Assembly (NCBI GenBank): GCA_046302135.1
Contig: JBKCIQ010000033.1
Span: 1-25,358 of the forward strand
DNA: 25,358 nucleotides
Direction: 5' to 3'
Origin: AM-1111 sp046302135
Lineage (GTDB): Bacteria > Bacteroidota > Bacteroidia > B-17B0 > Aurantibacillaceae
Both the position numbers and the translations under genes were made by a program. Position 1 is the stretch's first letter. Every line of letters begins with the position of its first letter. Under the pieces are notes generated by a model that was not told the origin of the DNA, ran no database searches, and saw nothing but the letters and a program-made list of their open reading frames with translations. Shown here one piece after another: positions 14,450 to 23,556 of the stretch.

Positions 14450-15190
14450 TTAATTTTCAGACTTCTTTTTTCTTCTTGCGCCAAATTTTGGTCCTGAAGG
14501 TTGATTCTCTCTTCCTCCACTCTTCTTTTCTTTACTGCTCACTAAGTTTGGAGATAAATCACGTTTACCGAACACTTCACCTTTACAAATCCAAACCTTC
14601 ACTCCTATTCTTCCGTAAGAAGTATGTGCTTCACCAACAGCATAATCAATATCCGCACGGAAAGTATGCAATGGAATTCTTCCTTCTTTATACCCTTCAG
14701 AGCGTGCCATCTCAGCTCCACCTAAACGACCGGAAACTTTGATCTTTATACCTTCAGCTCCCATTCGCATGGTTGAAGCTACTGCCATTTTCATAGCTCT
14801 CTTGTGAGATACTCGTCCTTCAATTTGACGTGCAATGCTATCAGCAACAAGGCGAGCATCTAACTCAGGGCGCTTTATTTCGAAGATGTTGATTTGAACT
14901 TCTTTCTTTGTTCTTCTCTTCAACTCTTCCTTCAACTTATCAACCTCCTTACCACCTTTACCAATGATAATTCCTGGACGAGCGGTATTGATGGTAACAG
15001 TAACCAATTTAAGCGTTCTTTCGATTACAATTTTTGAAATACTTCCCTTTGGTAAACGGGCCTTTACATAGTTTCTGATGTTTTCATCCTCAACTAATTT
15101 ATCTGCGTAGTTAGAACCTCCAAACCAGTTGGAATCCCAACCACGAATGTAACCAAGACGCAATGATATCGGATTTGCTTTTTGACCCAT
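14450..15190 (-). CDS. rpsC: 30S ribosomal protein S3
   Basis: 30S head protein at the mRNA entry channel, involved in helicase activity of the ribosome. It has 246 residues. The N-terminus MGQKANPISLRLGYIRGWDS is typical. The KH domain (about 40-110) carries GIIIGKGGKEVDKLKEEL with the GxxG-type loop. The C-terminal domain (about 115-215) shows EGRVSHKRAMKMAVASTMR, GRLGGAEMARSEGYKEGRIP and YGRIGVKVWICKGEVF. A basic, low-complexity tail follows. It begins 1 base after rplV. Confidence 0.97.
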   Translation of the reverse strand: MGQKANPISLRLGYIRGWDSNWFGGSNYADKLVEDENIRNYVKARLPKGSISKIVIERTLKLVTVTINTARPGIIIGKGGKEVDKLKEELKRRTKKEVQINIFEIKRPELDARLVADSIARQIEGRVSHKRAMKMAVASTMRMGAEGIKIKVSGRLGGAEMARSEGYKEGRIPLHTFRADIDYAVGEAHTSYGRIGVKVWICKGEVFGKRDLSPNLVSSKEKKSGGRENQPSGPKFGARRKKKSEN

Positions 15191-15191
15191 T

Positions 15192-15602
15192 TTATTTATT
15201 ATTTTCTGTTTGTTTAGTATCTAGAACCACAGTAACATGATTGGAACGCTTTTTAATTCTGTAAGCGCGTCCCTGAGGAGCAGTACGAAGACGCTTAAGC
15301 TGAAAAGCACTATCAACATAAATTTCTTTAACGAATAAGGTGTCAGCATCAGGTCTGCTGCCAGTTTTCTGCTCATAGTTATTTATTGCAGAGCTGATAA
15401 GTTTTTCCAAACGATTAGAAGATGGAAAACGGGTATTGAATTTTAATACATTCAATGCTTTGAAAACTTCCATTCCTCTTACCAAATCCGCAACATAACG
15501 CATTTTCTGCGGTGAAGTTGGGCAGTTATTTAGAGAAGCAAAGTACTTGGACTTGTTGGCTTCTTTTCTTGCATCAGCGGCTAATCTTTTTCTTTTTCCC
15601 AT
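15192..15602 (-). CDS. rplV: 50S ribosomal protein L22
   Basis: Large-subunit protein whose long hairpin lines the exit tunnel and contributes to macrolide binding. The 136 residues have a short basic extension at the N-terminus (MGKRKRLAADARKEANKSKY), then NNCPTSPQKMRYVADLVRGM, the hairpin region with VDSAFQLKRLRTAPQGRAYR and the closing IKKRSNHVTVVL. No deletion is visible in the tunnel loop, so it reads as a macrolide-sensitive form. It lies 5 bases after rpsS. Confidence 0.97.
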   Translation of the reverse strand: MGKRKRLAADARKEANKSKYFASLNNCPTSPQKMRYVADLVRGMEVFKALNVLKFNTRFPSSNRLEKLISSAINNYEQKTGSRPDADTLFVKEIYVDSAFQLKRLRTAPQGRAYRIKKRSNHVTVVLDTKQTENNK

Positions 15603-15607
15603 TTCAA

Positions 15608-15900
15608 TTATTTTTTAGCTGCGGCCGCCTTATCAGCTTTATTATGACCGGCGTGACCACGGAATTGACGTGTTGGAGCAAATTCACCCATTTTATGACC
15701 AACCATGTTTTCTGTAACATAAACTGGCACAAATTTATTCCCATTGTATACAGCGAATGTATGTCCTACAAACTCAGGCGGAATGGTAGTTCTTCGAGCC
15801 CAGGTCTTAATAACGGACTTCTTACCGCTCTCATTCATTTTACTTACCTTTTTCTCCAGTTTAATGTCGATGAAAGGTCCTTTTTTTAACGATCTAGCCA

Positions 15901-15901
<1 letters not shown>
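15608..15901 (-). CDS. rpsS: 30S ribosomal protein S19
   Basis: 30S head protein that pairs with S13 and makes contact with the A-site region and the large subunit. The 97 residues show MARSLKKGPFIDIKLEKKV, then the conserved core TWARRTTIPPEFVGHTFAVY, and VTENMVGHKMGEFAPTRQFR-type sequence before a Lys/Ala-rich end. The start overlaps the rplB stop by one base (TAATG), as at rplX-rplE, again implying coupled translation. Confidence 0.97.
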
Positions 15902-16725
<824 letters not shown>

Positions 16726-16737
16726 TTTAATTCAACA

Positions 16738-17028
16738 TTATATGCTTGCGTAAAAATCAATTACATCACCCTCTTTCAAGGTTACAGTAGCCTTTTTACT
16801 GCGGTTTACGATTCCTATAGCCATACCTCTTTTGGTATTTCTTGTTTTGATTTTTCCAATGTAACGTGAGGTATTTACCTGTTTTACAGTTACACCGTAC
16901 ATCTTTTCAACGGCTGATTTAATTTGCAATTTATTTGCGTTCTCATCAACAATGAACCCGTAGCGGTGATTTTTCTCCGCCTGCTCAGCCATTTTCTCAG
17001 TGATGATTGGTTTGATCAATACTTCCAT
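16738..17028 (-). CDS. rplW: 50S ribosomal protein L23
   Basis: Protein at the tunnel exit, main docking site for trigger factor and the signal recognition particle. It has 96 residues: MEVLIKPIITEKMAEQAEKN, the segment YGFIVDENANKLQIKSAVEK, MYGVTVKQVNTSRYIGK, and a short basic loop before KKATVTLKEGDVIDFY. The docking surface glutamate region (ITEKM...) looks normal. It lies 7 bases after rplD and 12 before rplB. Confidence 0.97.
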   Translation of the reverse strand: MEVLIKPIITEKMAEQAEKNHRYGFIVDENANKLQIKSAVEKMYGVTVKQVNTSRYIGKIKTRNTKRGMAIGIVNRSKKATVTLKEGDVIDFYASI

Positions 17029-17035
17029 TTTTCAA

Positions 17036-17662
17036 TCAGCTTAAAAGGTTTTCGATTTTCTTAACTGAACTCTCAGCCAAAACAATAACACCTGCATTAA
17101 GAATATCATAGGTGTTAAGGTCCGAAGCAACAACTACCTTAGATTTTGGTAAATTTCTAGATGATAGGTAAACGTTCTTATTGTTTTCAGGAACAACAAA
17201 AAGTGTTTTCTTATCTGATAATTCAAGATTCTTCAATAAATCAATAAATGATTTTGTCTTAGGAGCTTCGAAAGAAAAGTCTTCCAAAATTGTAATGTTA
17301 TTTTCTTTTGCCTTGTATGACAATGCAGAAACACGAGCAAGACGCTTTACTTTTTTGTTAAGTCTGAATGACCAATCTTTTGGACGAGGACCGAATACAC
17401 GACCACCTCCAATAAAAAGTGGAGATTTCATTGAGCCTGCACGAGCTCCACCGGTACCTTTTTGTCTCTTCAACTTTTTGGTAGTACGATGAATTTCTGC
17501 TCTTTCTTTTGATTTATGCGTTCCCTGACGCTGGTTGGCAAGATAATGCTTCACGTCAAGATAAATTGCGTGATCATTTGGCTCAGCACCAAAAACAGTA
17601 TCATTAAGATCCAATTTTTTGGATGTCTTTTTGCCGCTTATATTGTGTACTTCCAGTTGCAT
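17036..17662 (-). CDS. rplD: 50S ribosomal protein L4
   Basis: Early-assembly large-subunit protein whose loop lines the narrow part of the exit tunnel. It has 208 residues. The extended loop is recognised as HRTTKKLKRQKGTGGARAGS followed by SPLFIGGGRVFGPRPKDWSF; it shows no deletion in the KGTGGARAG stretch where macrolide resistance changes occur. The globular part continues with ARVSALSYKAKENNI and ends in an ordinary way. In E. coli L4 represses the S10 operon at the transcript leader; here no leader precedes rpsJ, because it is joined to fusA. Confidence 0.97.
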   Translation of the reverse strand: MQLEVHNISGKKTSKKLDLNDTVFGAEPNDHAIYLDVKHYLANQRQGTHKSKERAEIHRTTKKLKRQKGTGGARAGSMKSPLFIGGGRVFGPRPKDWSFRLNKKVKRLARVSALSYKAKENNITILEDFSFEAPKTKSFIDLLKNLELSDKKTLFVVPENNKNVYLSSRNLPKSKVVVASDLNTYDILNAGVIVLAESSVKKIENLLS

Positions 17663-17664
17663 GA

Positions 17665-18282
17665 TTACTTTTCTATAATTACATATGAACCTTTTGCTCC
17701 GGCAACAGAACCTCTTACTACTAATAGGTTCTTTTCAGGCATTACTTTAACTACCTCAAGGTTTTGAATTTTAACTCTATTTCCACCCATTCTTCCACCC
17801 ATTCTCAATCCTTTCAATACGCGTGATGGATCCGATGACGCACCAACAGAACCCGGTGCTCTCTCACGATCGTGCTGACCATGACTTCCGGCGTGACCTA
17901 CACCACTGAAACCATGCCTTTTTACAACGCCTTGAAAACCTTTACCTTTGCTTTTACCCACAATGTTTACCAACTCTCCTTCGGAAAACAATTCGACGGT
18001 AATTGATTCACCCAATTTTTTCTCATCGTCAAAATTCAATTCAACGCTTTTTCTTTTAGGAGTGGTGCTTGCCTTTGCGAAGTGACCTTTCATTGCAGAA
18101 GATGTGTTTTTTTCTTTCTTCTCATCATATGAAAGTTGAACTGCATCGTATCCGTCTTTCTCCTTGGTTTTTACTTGCGTAACCACGCAAGGACCAGCCT
18201 CGATAATTGTGCATGGTATATATTTACCATTGGCACCGAAAAAGCTGGTCATTCCTATTTTTTTACCAATTATTCCAGACAT
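17665..18282 (-). CDS. rplC: 50S ribosomal protein L3
   Basis: Early-assembly protein whose long loop reaches the peptidyl transferase centre. It has 205 residues. It starts MSGIIGKKIGMTSFFGANGK; the centre reads GKGKGFQGVVKRHGFSGVGH, followed by the glycine-rich, basic extension (GSHGQHDRERAPGSVGASSD, GLRMGGRMGGNRVKIQNLE), all typical of the family. It lies 2 bases ahead of rplD and 21 after rpsJ, the conserved rpsJ-rplC-rplD order. Confidence 0.97.
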   Translation of the reverse strand: MSGIIGKKIGMTSFFGANGKYIPCTIIEAGPCVVTQVKTKEKDGYDAVQLSYDEKKEKNTSSAMKGHFAKASTTPKRKSVELNFDDEKKLGESITVELFSEGELVNIVGKSKGKGFQGVVKRHGFSGVGHAGSHGQHDRERAPGSVGASSDPSRVLKGLRMGGRMGGNRVKIQNLEVVKVMPEKNLLVVRGSVAGAKGSYVIIEK

Positions 18283-18303
18283 TGTTTTTTATTATTTATT
18301 TAA

Positions 18304-18609
18304 CTAAACTTTAATTTCTACTTCAACACCACTAGGCAACTCTAACTTCATTAAAGCATCAACAGTTTTAGATGTAGAGCTGTAAATGTCTAATAAACGC
18401 TTGTATGAACAAAGTTGAAATTGCTCACGTGCCTTTTTGTTTACGTGTGGTGAACGCAATACAGTGAAAATCCTTTTGTGAGTTGGTAACGGAATTGGTC
18501 CGCTTACTACTGCACCTGTCATCTTCACAGTCTTTACGATTTTCTCCGCTGATTTGTCAACCAGGTTGAAATCGTATGATTTTAATTTTATTCTGATCTT
18601 CTGACTCAT
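18304..18609 (-). CDS. rpsJ: 30S ribosomal protein S10
   Basis: 30S head protein that, apart from the ribosome, partners NusB and NusG in transcription antitermination. The 101 residues show MSQKIRIKLKSYDFNLVDKS, GPIPLPTHKRIFTVLRSPHV with the long RNA-binding loop, and QLCSYKRLLDIYSSTSKTVD. It normally heads the S10 operon behind a long leader; here it follows fusA by only 20 bases, so the str and S10 operons are merged and no tuf gene separates them. Confidence 0.97.
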   Translation of the reverse strand: MSQKIRIKLKSYDFNLVDKSAEKIVKTVKMTGAVVSGPIPLPTHKRIFTVLRSPHVNKKAREQFQLCSYKRLLDIYSSTSKTVDALMKLELPSGVEVEIKV

Positions 18610-18629
18610 TTTTTCTGTTAGTGAATATG

Positions 18630-20741
18630 TTATACTTTTTCGGTTTTTCCTTTTGTTTTTGCAATTACTTCCTGAGCGATACCTGCAGGCGCTTCTGAAT
18701 AGTGAGAAAACTCCATTGTTGATGTAGCGCGTCCTGAGGTTAATGTACGTAACTGTGTAACGTATCCGAACATTTCACCTAGCGGAACTTTTGCTTTAAT
18801 AACCTGGCTGTTTCCTTTGCTATCCATTCCTTCAATCTGTCCACGACGTCTGTTCAAATCACCAACAACATCACCCATGTTTTGTTCAGGTGTCAATACC
18901 TCAACTTTCATGATTGGCTCAAGTAAGATTGGCCTGCATTTTGATAACGCCTCACGATATGCAGTACGTGCACAAATTTCAAATGACAAAGAATCAGAGT
19001 CAACTGAGTGGTATGAACCATCGATCAACTCGACCTTTAAATTTTGTAATGGATATCCTGCAAGAACACCGTTAACCATTGATGCCTTAAATCCTTTTTC
19101 AACAGATGGGATGAACTCACGCGGAATATTACCTCCTGTAATTTCATTTACAAATTGTAAATCACCGCCAGCATAGTCTGCATCAATTGGACCCATCTTC
19201 ACATAAATATCAGCAAACTTACCACGACCACCGGTCTGCTTTTTATAAACCTCGCGGTGCTCAATAGTTTGAGTAACTGCTTCTTTGTATGCAACCTGAG
19301 GAGCTCCCTGGTTAACCTCAACCTTAAATTCACGACGTAAACGATCAACGATGATTTCAAGGTGCAATTCTCCCATTCCTGAGATGATTGTCTGACCTGA
19401 ATCTTCATCCGTTTTTACACGGAAAGTAGGATCCTCTTCCGCAAGTTTTGATAATGCAACACCTAGTCTGTCCAAGTCTGCCTGAGTTTTAGGCTCAACA
19501 GCAATTCCGATAACAGGCTCAGGGAAATTCATCGCTTCTAAAACGATAGGAGAATTCTCAGCACATAGGGTATCTCCGGTCTTAATATCCTTGAAACCTA
19601 CTGCTGCACCGATATCACCAGCCTCTATATATTCAATTGCATTTTGCTTATTTGCGTGCATCTGGAAAATCCTGGAAATACGCTCCTTGTTTCCACTACG
19701 TGTATTTAAAACATAAGATCCTGCATCCAAACGTCCTGAGTAAGCTCTGAAGAAACACAAACGTCCAACAAATGGATCGGTTGCTATCTTAAATGCCAAT
19801 GCAGTAAATGGTTCTTTTGCATCAGGCTTACGAACCACTTCTTCATCTGTATCAGGATTTCTACCAATGATATTATCCTTATCAAGAGGGCTGGGTAACA
19901 ATTCCATTACATAATCCAACATGGTTTGAACACCTTTGTTTTTGAAGGCACTTCCACAAACCATAGGAACAACCTTATTCGCAACACATGCTTTACGAAG
20001 AGCGGTTAAGATTTCGGCTTCTGTGATAGAATCTGGATTTTCGAAATATTTCTCCATGATCTTATCATCGAAATCTGCAACAGATTCCAATAAATTCTGT
20101 CTCCACTCAGCAACTTCATCTAACATGTCTGCAGGGATATCAACTACTTTAAAAGTCATACCCTTATCTTCTTCGTTCCAAACAATACCACGATTGTTGA
20201 TCAAATCAACAACACCGGTAAAATTGTCTTCTGCACCAATTGGCAACTGAAGCGGAACTGCATTACCACCTAAAATATCTTTAACTTGTTTTACTACCGC
20301 TAAGAAATCTGCACCCTGACGGTCCATTTTATTAACGAAACCAATCCTAGTTACATTGTAACCATCTGCAAGGCGCCAGTTGGTTTCAGATTGTGGCTCA
20401 ACTCCATCTACTGCTGAAAAGAGAAAAACCAATCCATCTAATACACGAAGAGAGCGGTTTACCTCAACGGTAAAATCAACGTGTCCTGGAGTATCAATGA
20501 TATTAACCTTATATTTATTTCCTCTGTAATTCCAAAAACAAGTAGTTGCCGCAGATGTTATTGTAATTCCTCTCTCCTGCTCTTGCACCATCCAGTCCAT
20601 TGTTGCAGCACCATCGTGAACCTCACCCAACTTATGATTTACACCTGTGTAATAAAGGATACGCTCAGTGCAAGTCGTTTTACCGGCATCAATGTGGGCG
20701 GCAATTCCGATGTTTCTTGTGTATTTTAAATCGTGACTCAT
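18630..20741 (-). CDS. fusA: elongation factor G
   Basis: GTPase that drives translocation of tRNA and mRNA, and ribosome recycling with RRF. It has 703 residues, matching the usual length. The G domain (about 1-290) has the P-loop AHIDAGKTT, switch regions with RGITITSAA, DTPGHVDFT (G3) and NKMD (G4). Domain II and III follow, then domain IV (about 480-600) with QTGGRGKFADIYVKMGP and the tip sequence that enters the decoding site, and domain V near EPIMKVEVLTPEQNMGDVVG. Fusidic acid sites look wild type at this level. It lies 15 bases after rpsG. The family also has stand-alone paralogues; position in the str section marks this as the main one. Confidence 0.98.
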   Translation of the reverse strand: MSHDLKYTRNIGIAAHIDAGKTTCTERILYYTGVNHKLGEVHDGAATMDWMVQEQERGITITSAATTCFWNYRGNKYKVNIIDTPGHVDFTVEVNRSLRVLDGLVFLFSAVDGVEPQSETNWRLADGYNVTRIGFVNKMDRQGADFLAVVKQVKDILGGNAVPLQLPIGAEDNFTGVVDLINNRGIVWNEEDKGMTFKVVDIPADMLDEVAEWRQNLLESVADFDDKIMEKYFENPDSITEAEILTALRKACVANKVVPMVCGSAFKNKGVQTMLDYVMELLPSPLDKDNIIGRNPDTDEEVVRKPDAKEPFTALAFKIATDPFVGRLCFFRAYSGRLDAGSYVLNTRSGNKERISRIFQMHANKQNAIEYIEAGDIGAAVGFKDIKTGDTLCAENSPIVLEAMNFPEPVIGIAVEPKTQADLDRLGVALSKLAEEDPTFRVKTDEDSGQTIISGMGELHLEIIVDRLRREFKVEVNQGAPQVAYKEAVTQTIEHREVYKKQTGGRGKFADIYVKMGPIDADYAGGDLQFVNEITGGNIPREFIPSVEKGFKASMVNGVLAGYPLQNLKVELIDGSYHSVDSDSLSFEICARTAYREALSKCRPILLEPIMKVEVLTPEQNMGDVVGDLNRRRGQIEGMDSKGNSQVIKAKVPLGEMFGYVTQLRTLTSGRATSTMEFSHYSEAPAGIAQEVIAKTKGKTEKV

Positions 20742-20756
20742 TTTGTCTTCTTTGTA

Positions 20757-21224
20757 TTAAAATCTGAAATGTGAAAATGCCTTATTCGCCTCTGCCATTT
20801 TATGTGTATCTTCTTTCTTCTTGAAAGCAGCACCTTCTTCTTTAGAAGCAGCGATGATTTCACCAGCTAACTTCTGAGCCATTGACTTTTCGTTACGCTT
20901 GCGGGCATAAGTAATCATCCATTTAACAGCCAATGCTACTTTACGCTCAGGACGAACCTCAGAAGGAATCTGGAAAGTTGCACCACCTACACGGCGGGAG
21001 CGAACTTCTACCTGAGGAGTAACATTACCAAGACCTTTCTTGAAAACTTCAAGACCATCTTCGTTGGTTCTTTTAGCAACGATTTCCAATGCATCATAAA
21101 AAGTTGCTGTTGCGATAGTTCTCTTACCATCGTACATAAGGCTATTTACAAACCTAGTTACCATGGTATCCTTAAACTTTGGATCAGGAATCAGAAATCT
21201 TTTTTTGGCTTTAGTTTTTCTCAT
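20757..21224 (-). CDS. rpsG: 30S ribosomal protein S7
   Basis: Primary 16S rRNA-binding protein that starts assembly of the 30S head and contacts the E-site tRNA. It has 155 residues: MRKTKAKKRFLIPDPKFKDT, VTRFVNSLMYDGKRTIA, the hairpin GNVTPQVEVRSRRVGGATFQ with IPSEVRPERKVALAVKWMI, and a helical end (MAEANKAFSHFRF). In E. coli S7 represses the str operon by binding between rpsL and rpsG; here that gap is only 22 bases with no clear fold. Confidence 0.97.
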   Translation of the reverse strand: MRKTKAKKRFLIPDPKFKDTMVTRFVNSLMYDGKRTIATATFYDALEIVAKRTNEDGLEVFKKGLGNVTPQVEVRSRRVGGATFQIPSEVRPERKVALAVKWMITYARKRNEKSMAQKLAGEIIAASKEEGAAFKKKEDTHKMAEANKAFSHFRF

Positions 21225-21246
21225 TGTTCAGTGATATCTTCATTAA

Positions 21247-21651
21247 TTATTTTTTGGCGGCTGGTTTAGCGGCTGCTCCCGGCTTCGGACGCTTTGCGCC
21301 ATATTTTGAACGCTGTTGTTTTCTTCCATCAACACCTGCAGTATCCAATGCACCACGTACGATGTGGTAACGAACACCAGGTAAATCTTTTACCCTTCCT
21401 CCTCTTATTAAAACAATCGAGTGTTCTTGCAAATTGTGACCTTCACCAGGAATGTATGCAATAATTTCCTGACTGTTGGTTAATCTCACCTTAGCCACTT
21501 TACGCATTGCAGAGTTTGGTTTTTTTGGTGTAGTTGTGTAAACACGTGTACAAACTCCACGGCGCTGTGGACAAGAATCCAAAGCAGCAGATTTACTGCG
21601 ATTAGGTGCTTTGTAACGGCCTTTTCTTACAAGTTGTTGAATGGTTGGCAT
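21247..21651 (-). CDS. rpsL: 30S ribosomal protein S12
   Basis: Decoding-centre protein and streptomycin target, first gene of the superoperon. It has 134 residues: MPTIQQLVRKGRYKAPNRSK, the YTTTPKKPNSAMRKVAKVRL block and GRVKDLPGVRYHIVRG. The lysines at the two classic resistance sites (in TPKKPNS and in RVKDLPG) are wild type, so the sequence predicts no streptomycin resistance from this gene. The Asp of KDLPG, modified to methylthio-aspartate in many bacteria, is present. The last 20 or so residues are a Lys/Ala/Pro-rich tail. Confidence 0.98.
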   Translation of the reverse strand: MPTIQQLVRKGRYKAPNRSKSAALDSCPQRRGVCTRVYTTTPKKPNSAMRKVAKVRLTNSQEIIAYIPGEGHNLQEHSIVLIRGGRVKDLPGVRYHIVRGALDTAGVDGRKQQRSKYGAKRPKPGAAAKPAAKK

Positions 21652-21690
21652 CTTCTATTCTATTTCAATGATTTTCAATTAAATTAATCA

Positions 21691-21705
21691 CCCCACTTTT
21701 TGGGG
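21691..21705 (-). promoter_or_regulatory. hairpin at the predicted 5' end of the superoperon transcript
   Basis: CCCCA/TGGGG (arms 21691-21695 and 21701-21705, 5-base loop) is the only GC-rich element in an AT-rich leader. It begins a few bases after the -7 box, so the mRNA should start in or next to its first arm. This may stabilise the long mRNA or affect start-site choice; that is inference. Confidence 0.4.
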
Positions 21706-21709
21706 AGGG

Positions 21710-21742
21710 CAAAGGTACATTTTTTTTATCAAATAAAACAAA
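21710..21742 (-). promoter_or_regulatory. promoter of the str-S10-spc-alpha superoperon
   Basis: On the - strand TTTG (21739-21742) and TACCTTTG (21710-21717) are separated by 21 bases, matching the Bacteroidetes TTTG-N19-21-TAnnTTTG consensus. A second TTTG (21730-21733) is too near. Transcription would begin around 21703-21706, about 53 bases before rpsL. No other comparable promoter was noticed inside the 17-kb gene cluster. Confidence 0.7.
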
Positions 21743-21880
21743 TACCTGTTAATAATTTTTTTTATTCTGAAAAACAAGCAGTTCGAAGGAACTTATGATG
21801 CCATTATTAAATTCTAAAGAAATGTTTAGTGGAAACTTAAAAAAATTAATTCAACTAAATGAAATACAATTATTTACGTT

Positions 21881-23548
21881 TTAATTTTTTAAGAATTTAA
21901 TAGACTTGCTGTAATTAGGTTTTTCTATTTTAAGAAAATAAATTCCTGGCCCTAAATCTTTTGTTAATATCTTAATACATTGATTATCTTCAATATAGGT
22001 AAAAAATACGGGCAAACCTGAAACAATTCTACCATGAGCGTCAAAAAGTTCACATTTAAAGTTTTTAATATCAACATCGGCAAACGTTAATTTAATTTCA
22101 TCCTGAAAAGGATTAGGGTAGGCAGAAACTTCAAAATCCTCTTTAACGTTATTAAATCCCACATTAAATCCATCGTAATAAATATGATGACAGTAAATAT
22201 CATAGAAACCTGAACGCTTGTCTTGCCAAACAAAAATACTTCCACCCTGTCCGTCAGGAATATTTTTTGGGTGTCCTTGTATTTCTATGGCGTCAGAAAC
22301 AACCACACCGTTAGTTGCCCATTTAATGCCTCCGTTTCCGTCTATTTTTTGAGCATAAACGTCCCAATCATTTACCGTTGAATCCTGCCACGTAATAATA
22401 GCTCCTGCCGCTCCATCTGAACAAATATTTGGGTTAATTTGAGAATATGGAGAAGTTGCAATTAATTTCCCATTCTGTTGCCATGCAATAGTACCATTTG
22501 AATTAATCTTACTCGCATAAATGTCTTCATTGCCGCTCCTAGAATCCTTCCATGTTAAAATAACCCCGTTGATCTGAGCGTTACTAATTATGTCAACTGC
22601 ACTCTGGTTAAAGCTTGAATTACAAACAGCCACCCCGTTATTCGTCCATAAAGTCGTTCCGTTGCTATCAAGTTTCTGACAGTAAATATCGTAATCCAAT
22701 CCATTTCTTGCATCTTGCCAAGCTATGTAAACGCCTCGCGTAGCGCTATCGGGATCTATTTTAGGATTTATTTGCGCACCAGCTACAGAAGAAACGGATT
22801 TTGCAGTATTTCCCCAAAGTAAAGCTCCTGTTGAGCTGATTCTTTGAGCATAAATATCATAATCCAAACCGTTCCTGAAATCCTGCCAGGTTACAATTGC
22901 TCCACCCCTTTTGTCTCTTTGAAGTTTTGGATTAAGTTTATTGGAAACGGTTGTACTTAATTTTAATCCTCCAAATGGCCAGGCTATGTTTCCTGCAGAA
23001 TTAATCCTTTGTGCTCTTACGTCCCATACGAAATTAAGTGTATCGTATTCTTCCCATACAATAATGGCACCACCAGCATCATCCGAGGTAATTTTTTCGT
23101 TGTGCTCACGGTTTGGTTTTATTGCAACAGGAACTCCATTACTTGTCCATAAAATATTTCCTGTTGAATCAATACGCTGAGCGTATACATCACGTTCACC
23201 GTTATTACGTCTGTCAGTCCACGAAATAATAACTCCACCTTGCGTATCTGTAGTAATATTTGGAGTACTTTGATCGGATAAATCTGTACAAACGGCAAGA
23301 CCATTTAAATTCCAAAGTATGTTACCGGCCGAATTAATTCTTTGTACATAAATATCAGGATTTAAAGTTCCAGGCCTTGCATCTTTCCATGTGATAAAAG
23401 CTCCTCCGTAACCATCTTCCATAATTCTTGCATCGTTCTGCTTACCACTCATAACAGCAATTGGAGTATTCATGGAAGTGTTGGGATTCCACTGAGAAAA
23501 ACAAAAGTTTGAAATAATTATTACAACAAAAAGATATTTTATTTTCAT
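21881..23548 (-). CDS. secreted eight-repeat (probable beta-propeller) protein with type IX sorting domain
   Basis: Predicted to be exported by Sec, then through the outer membrane by the type IX system, and kept on or released from the surface. The 555 residues begin with a signal peptide (KYLFVVIIISNFCFSQ). Eight units of about 50 residues follow (about 45-460), each with the pattern GGaiitWqDxRxGxxDiYaQriss.Gn..W..nGv.v. The last unit lacks its second half, which the N-terminus (W-N-P-N-T-S-M-N-T-P-I-A-V) appears to supply, as in the closure of a beta-propeller. The tail (about 470-555) has YPNPF and GIYFLKIEK, hallmarks of a type A sorting domain. It starts 8 bases after its paralogue upstream, so the pair is an operon. 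Ligand unknown. Confidence 0.85.
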   Translation of the reverse strand: MKIKYLFVVIIISNFCFSQWNPNTSMNTPIAVMSGKQNDARIMEDGYGGAFITWKDARPGTLNPDIYVQRINSAGNILWNLNGLAVCTDLSDQSTPNITTDTQGGVIISWTDRRNNGERDVYAQRIDSTGNILWTSNGVPVAIKPNREHNEKITSDDAGGAIIVWEEYDTLNFVWDVRAQRINSAGNIAWPFGGLKLSTTVSNKLNPKLQRDKRGGAIVTWQDFRNGLDYDIYAQRISSTGALLWGNTAKSVSSVAGAQINPKIDPDSATRGVYIAWQDARNGLDYDIYCQKLDSNGTTLWTNNGVAVCNSSFNQSAVDIISNAQINGVILTWKDSRSGNEDIYASKINSNGTIAWQQNGKLIATSPYSQINPNICSDGAAGAIITWQDSTVNDWDVYAQKIDGNGGIKWATNGVVVSDAIEIQGHPKNIPDGQGGSIFVWQDKRSGFYDIYCHHIYYDGFNVGFNNVKEDFEVSAYPNPFQDEIKLTFADVDIKNFKCELFDAHGRIVSGLPVFFTYIEDNQCIKILTKDLGPGIYFLKIEKPNYSKSIKFLKN

Positions 23549-23556
23549 ATTAAATT

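Noticed and set aside
18817..19176. Long + strand reading frames opposite fusA and other ribosomal genes
   Set aside because: They are antisense to highly conserved genes and have no recognisable protein features; they follow from codon use of the real genes.
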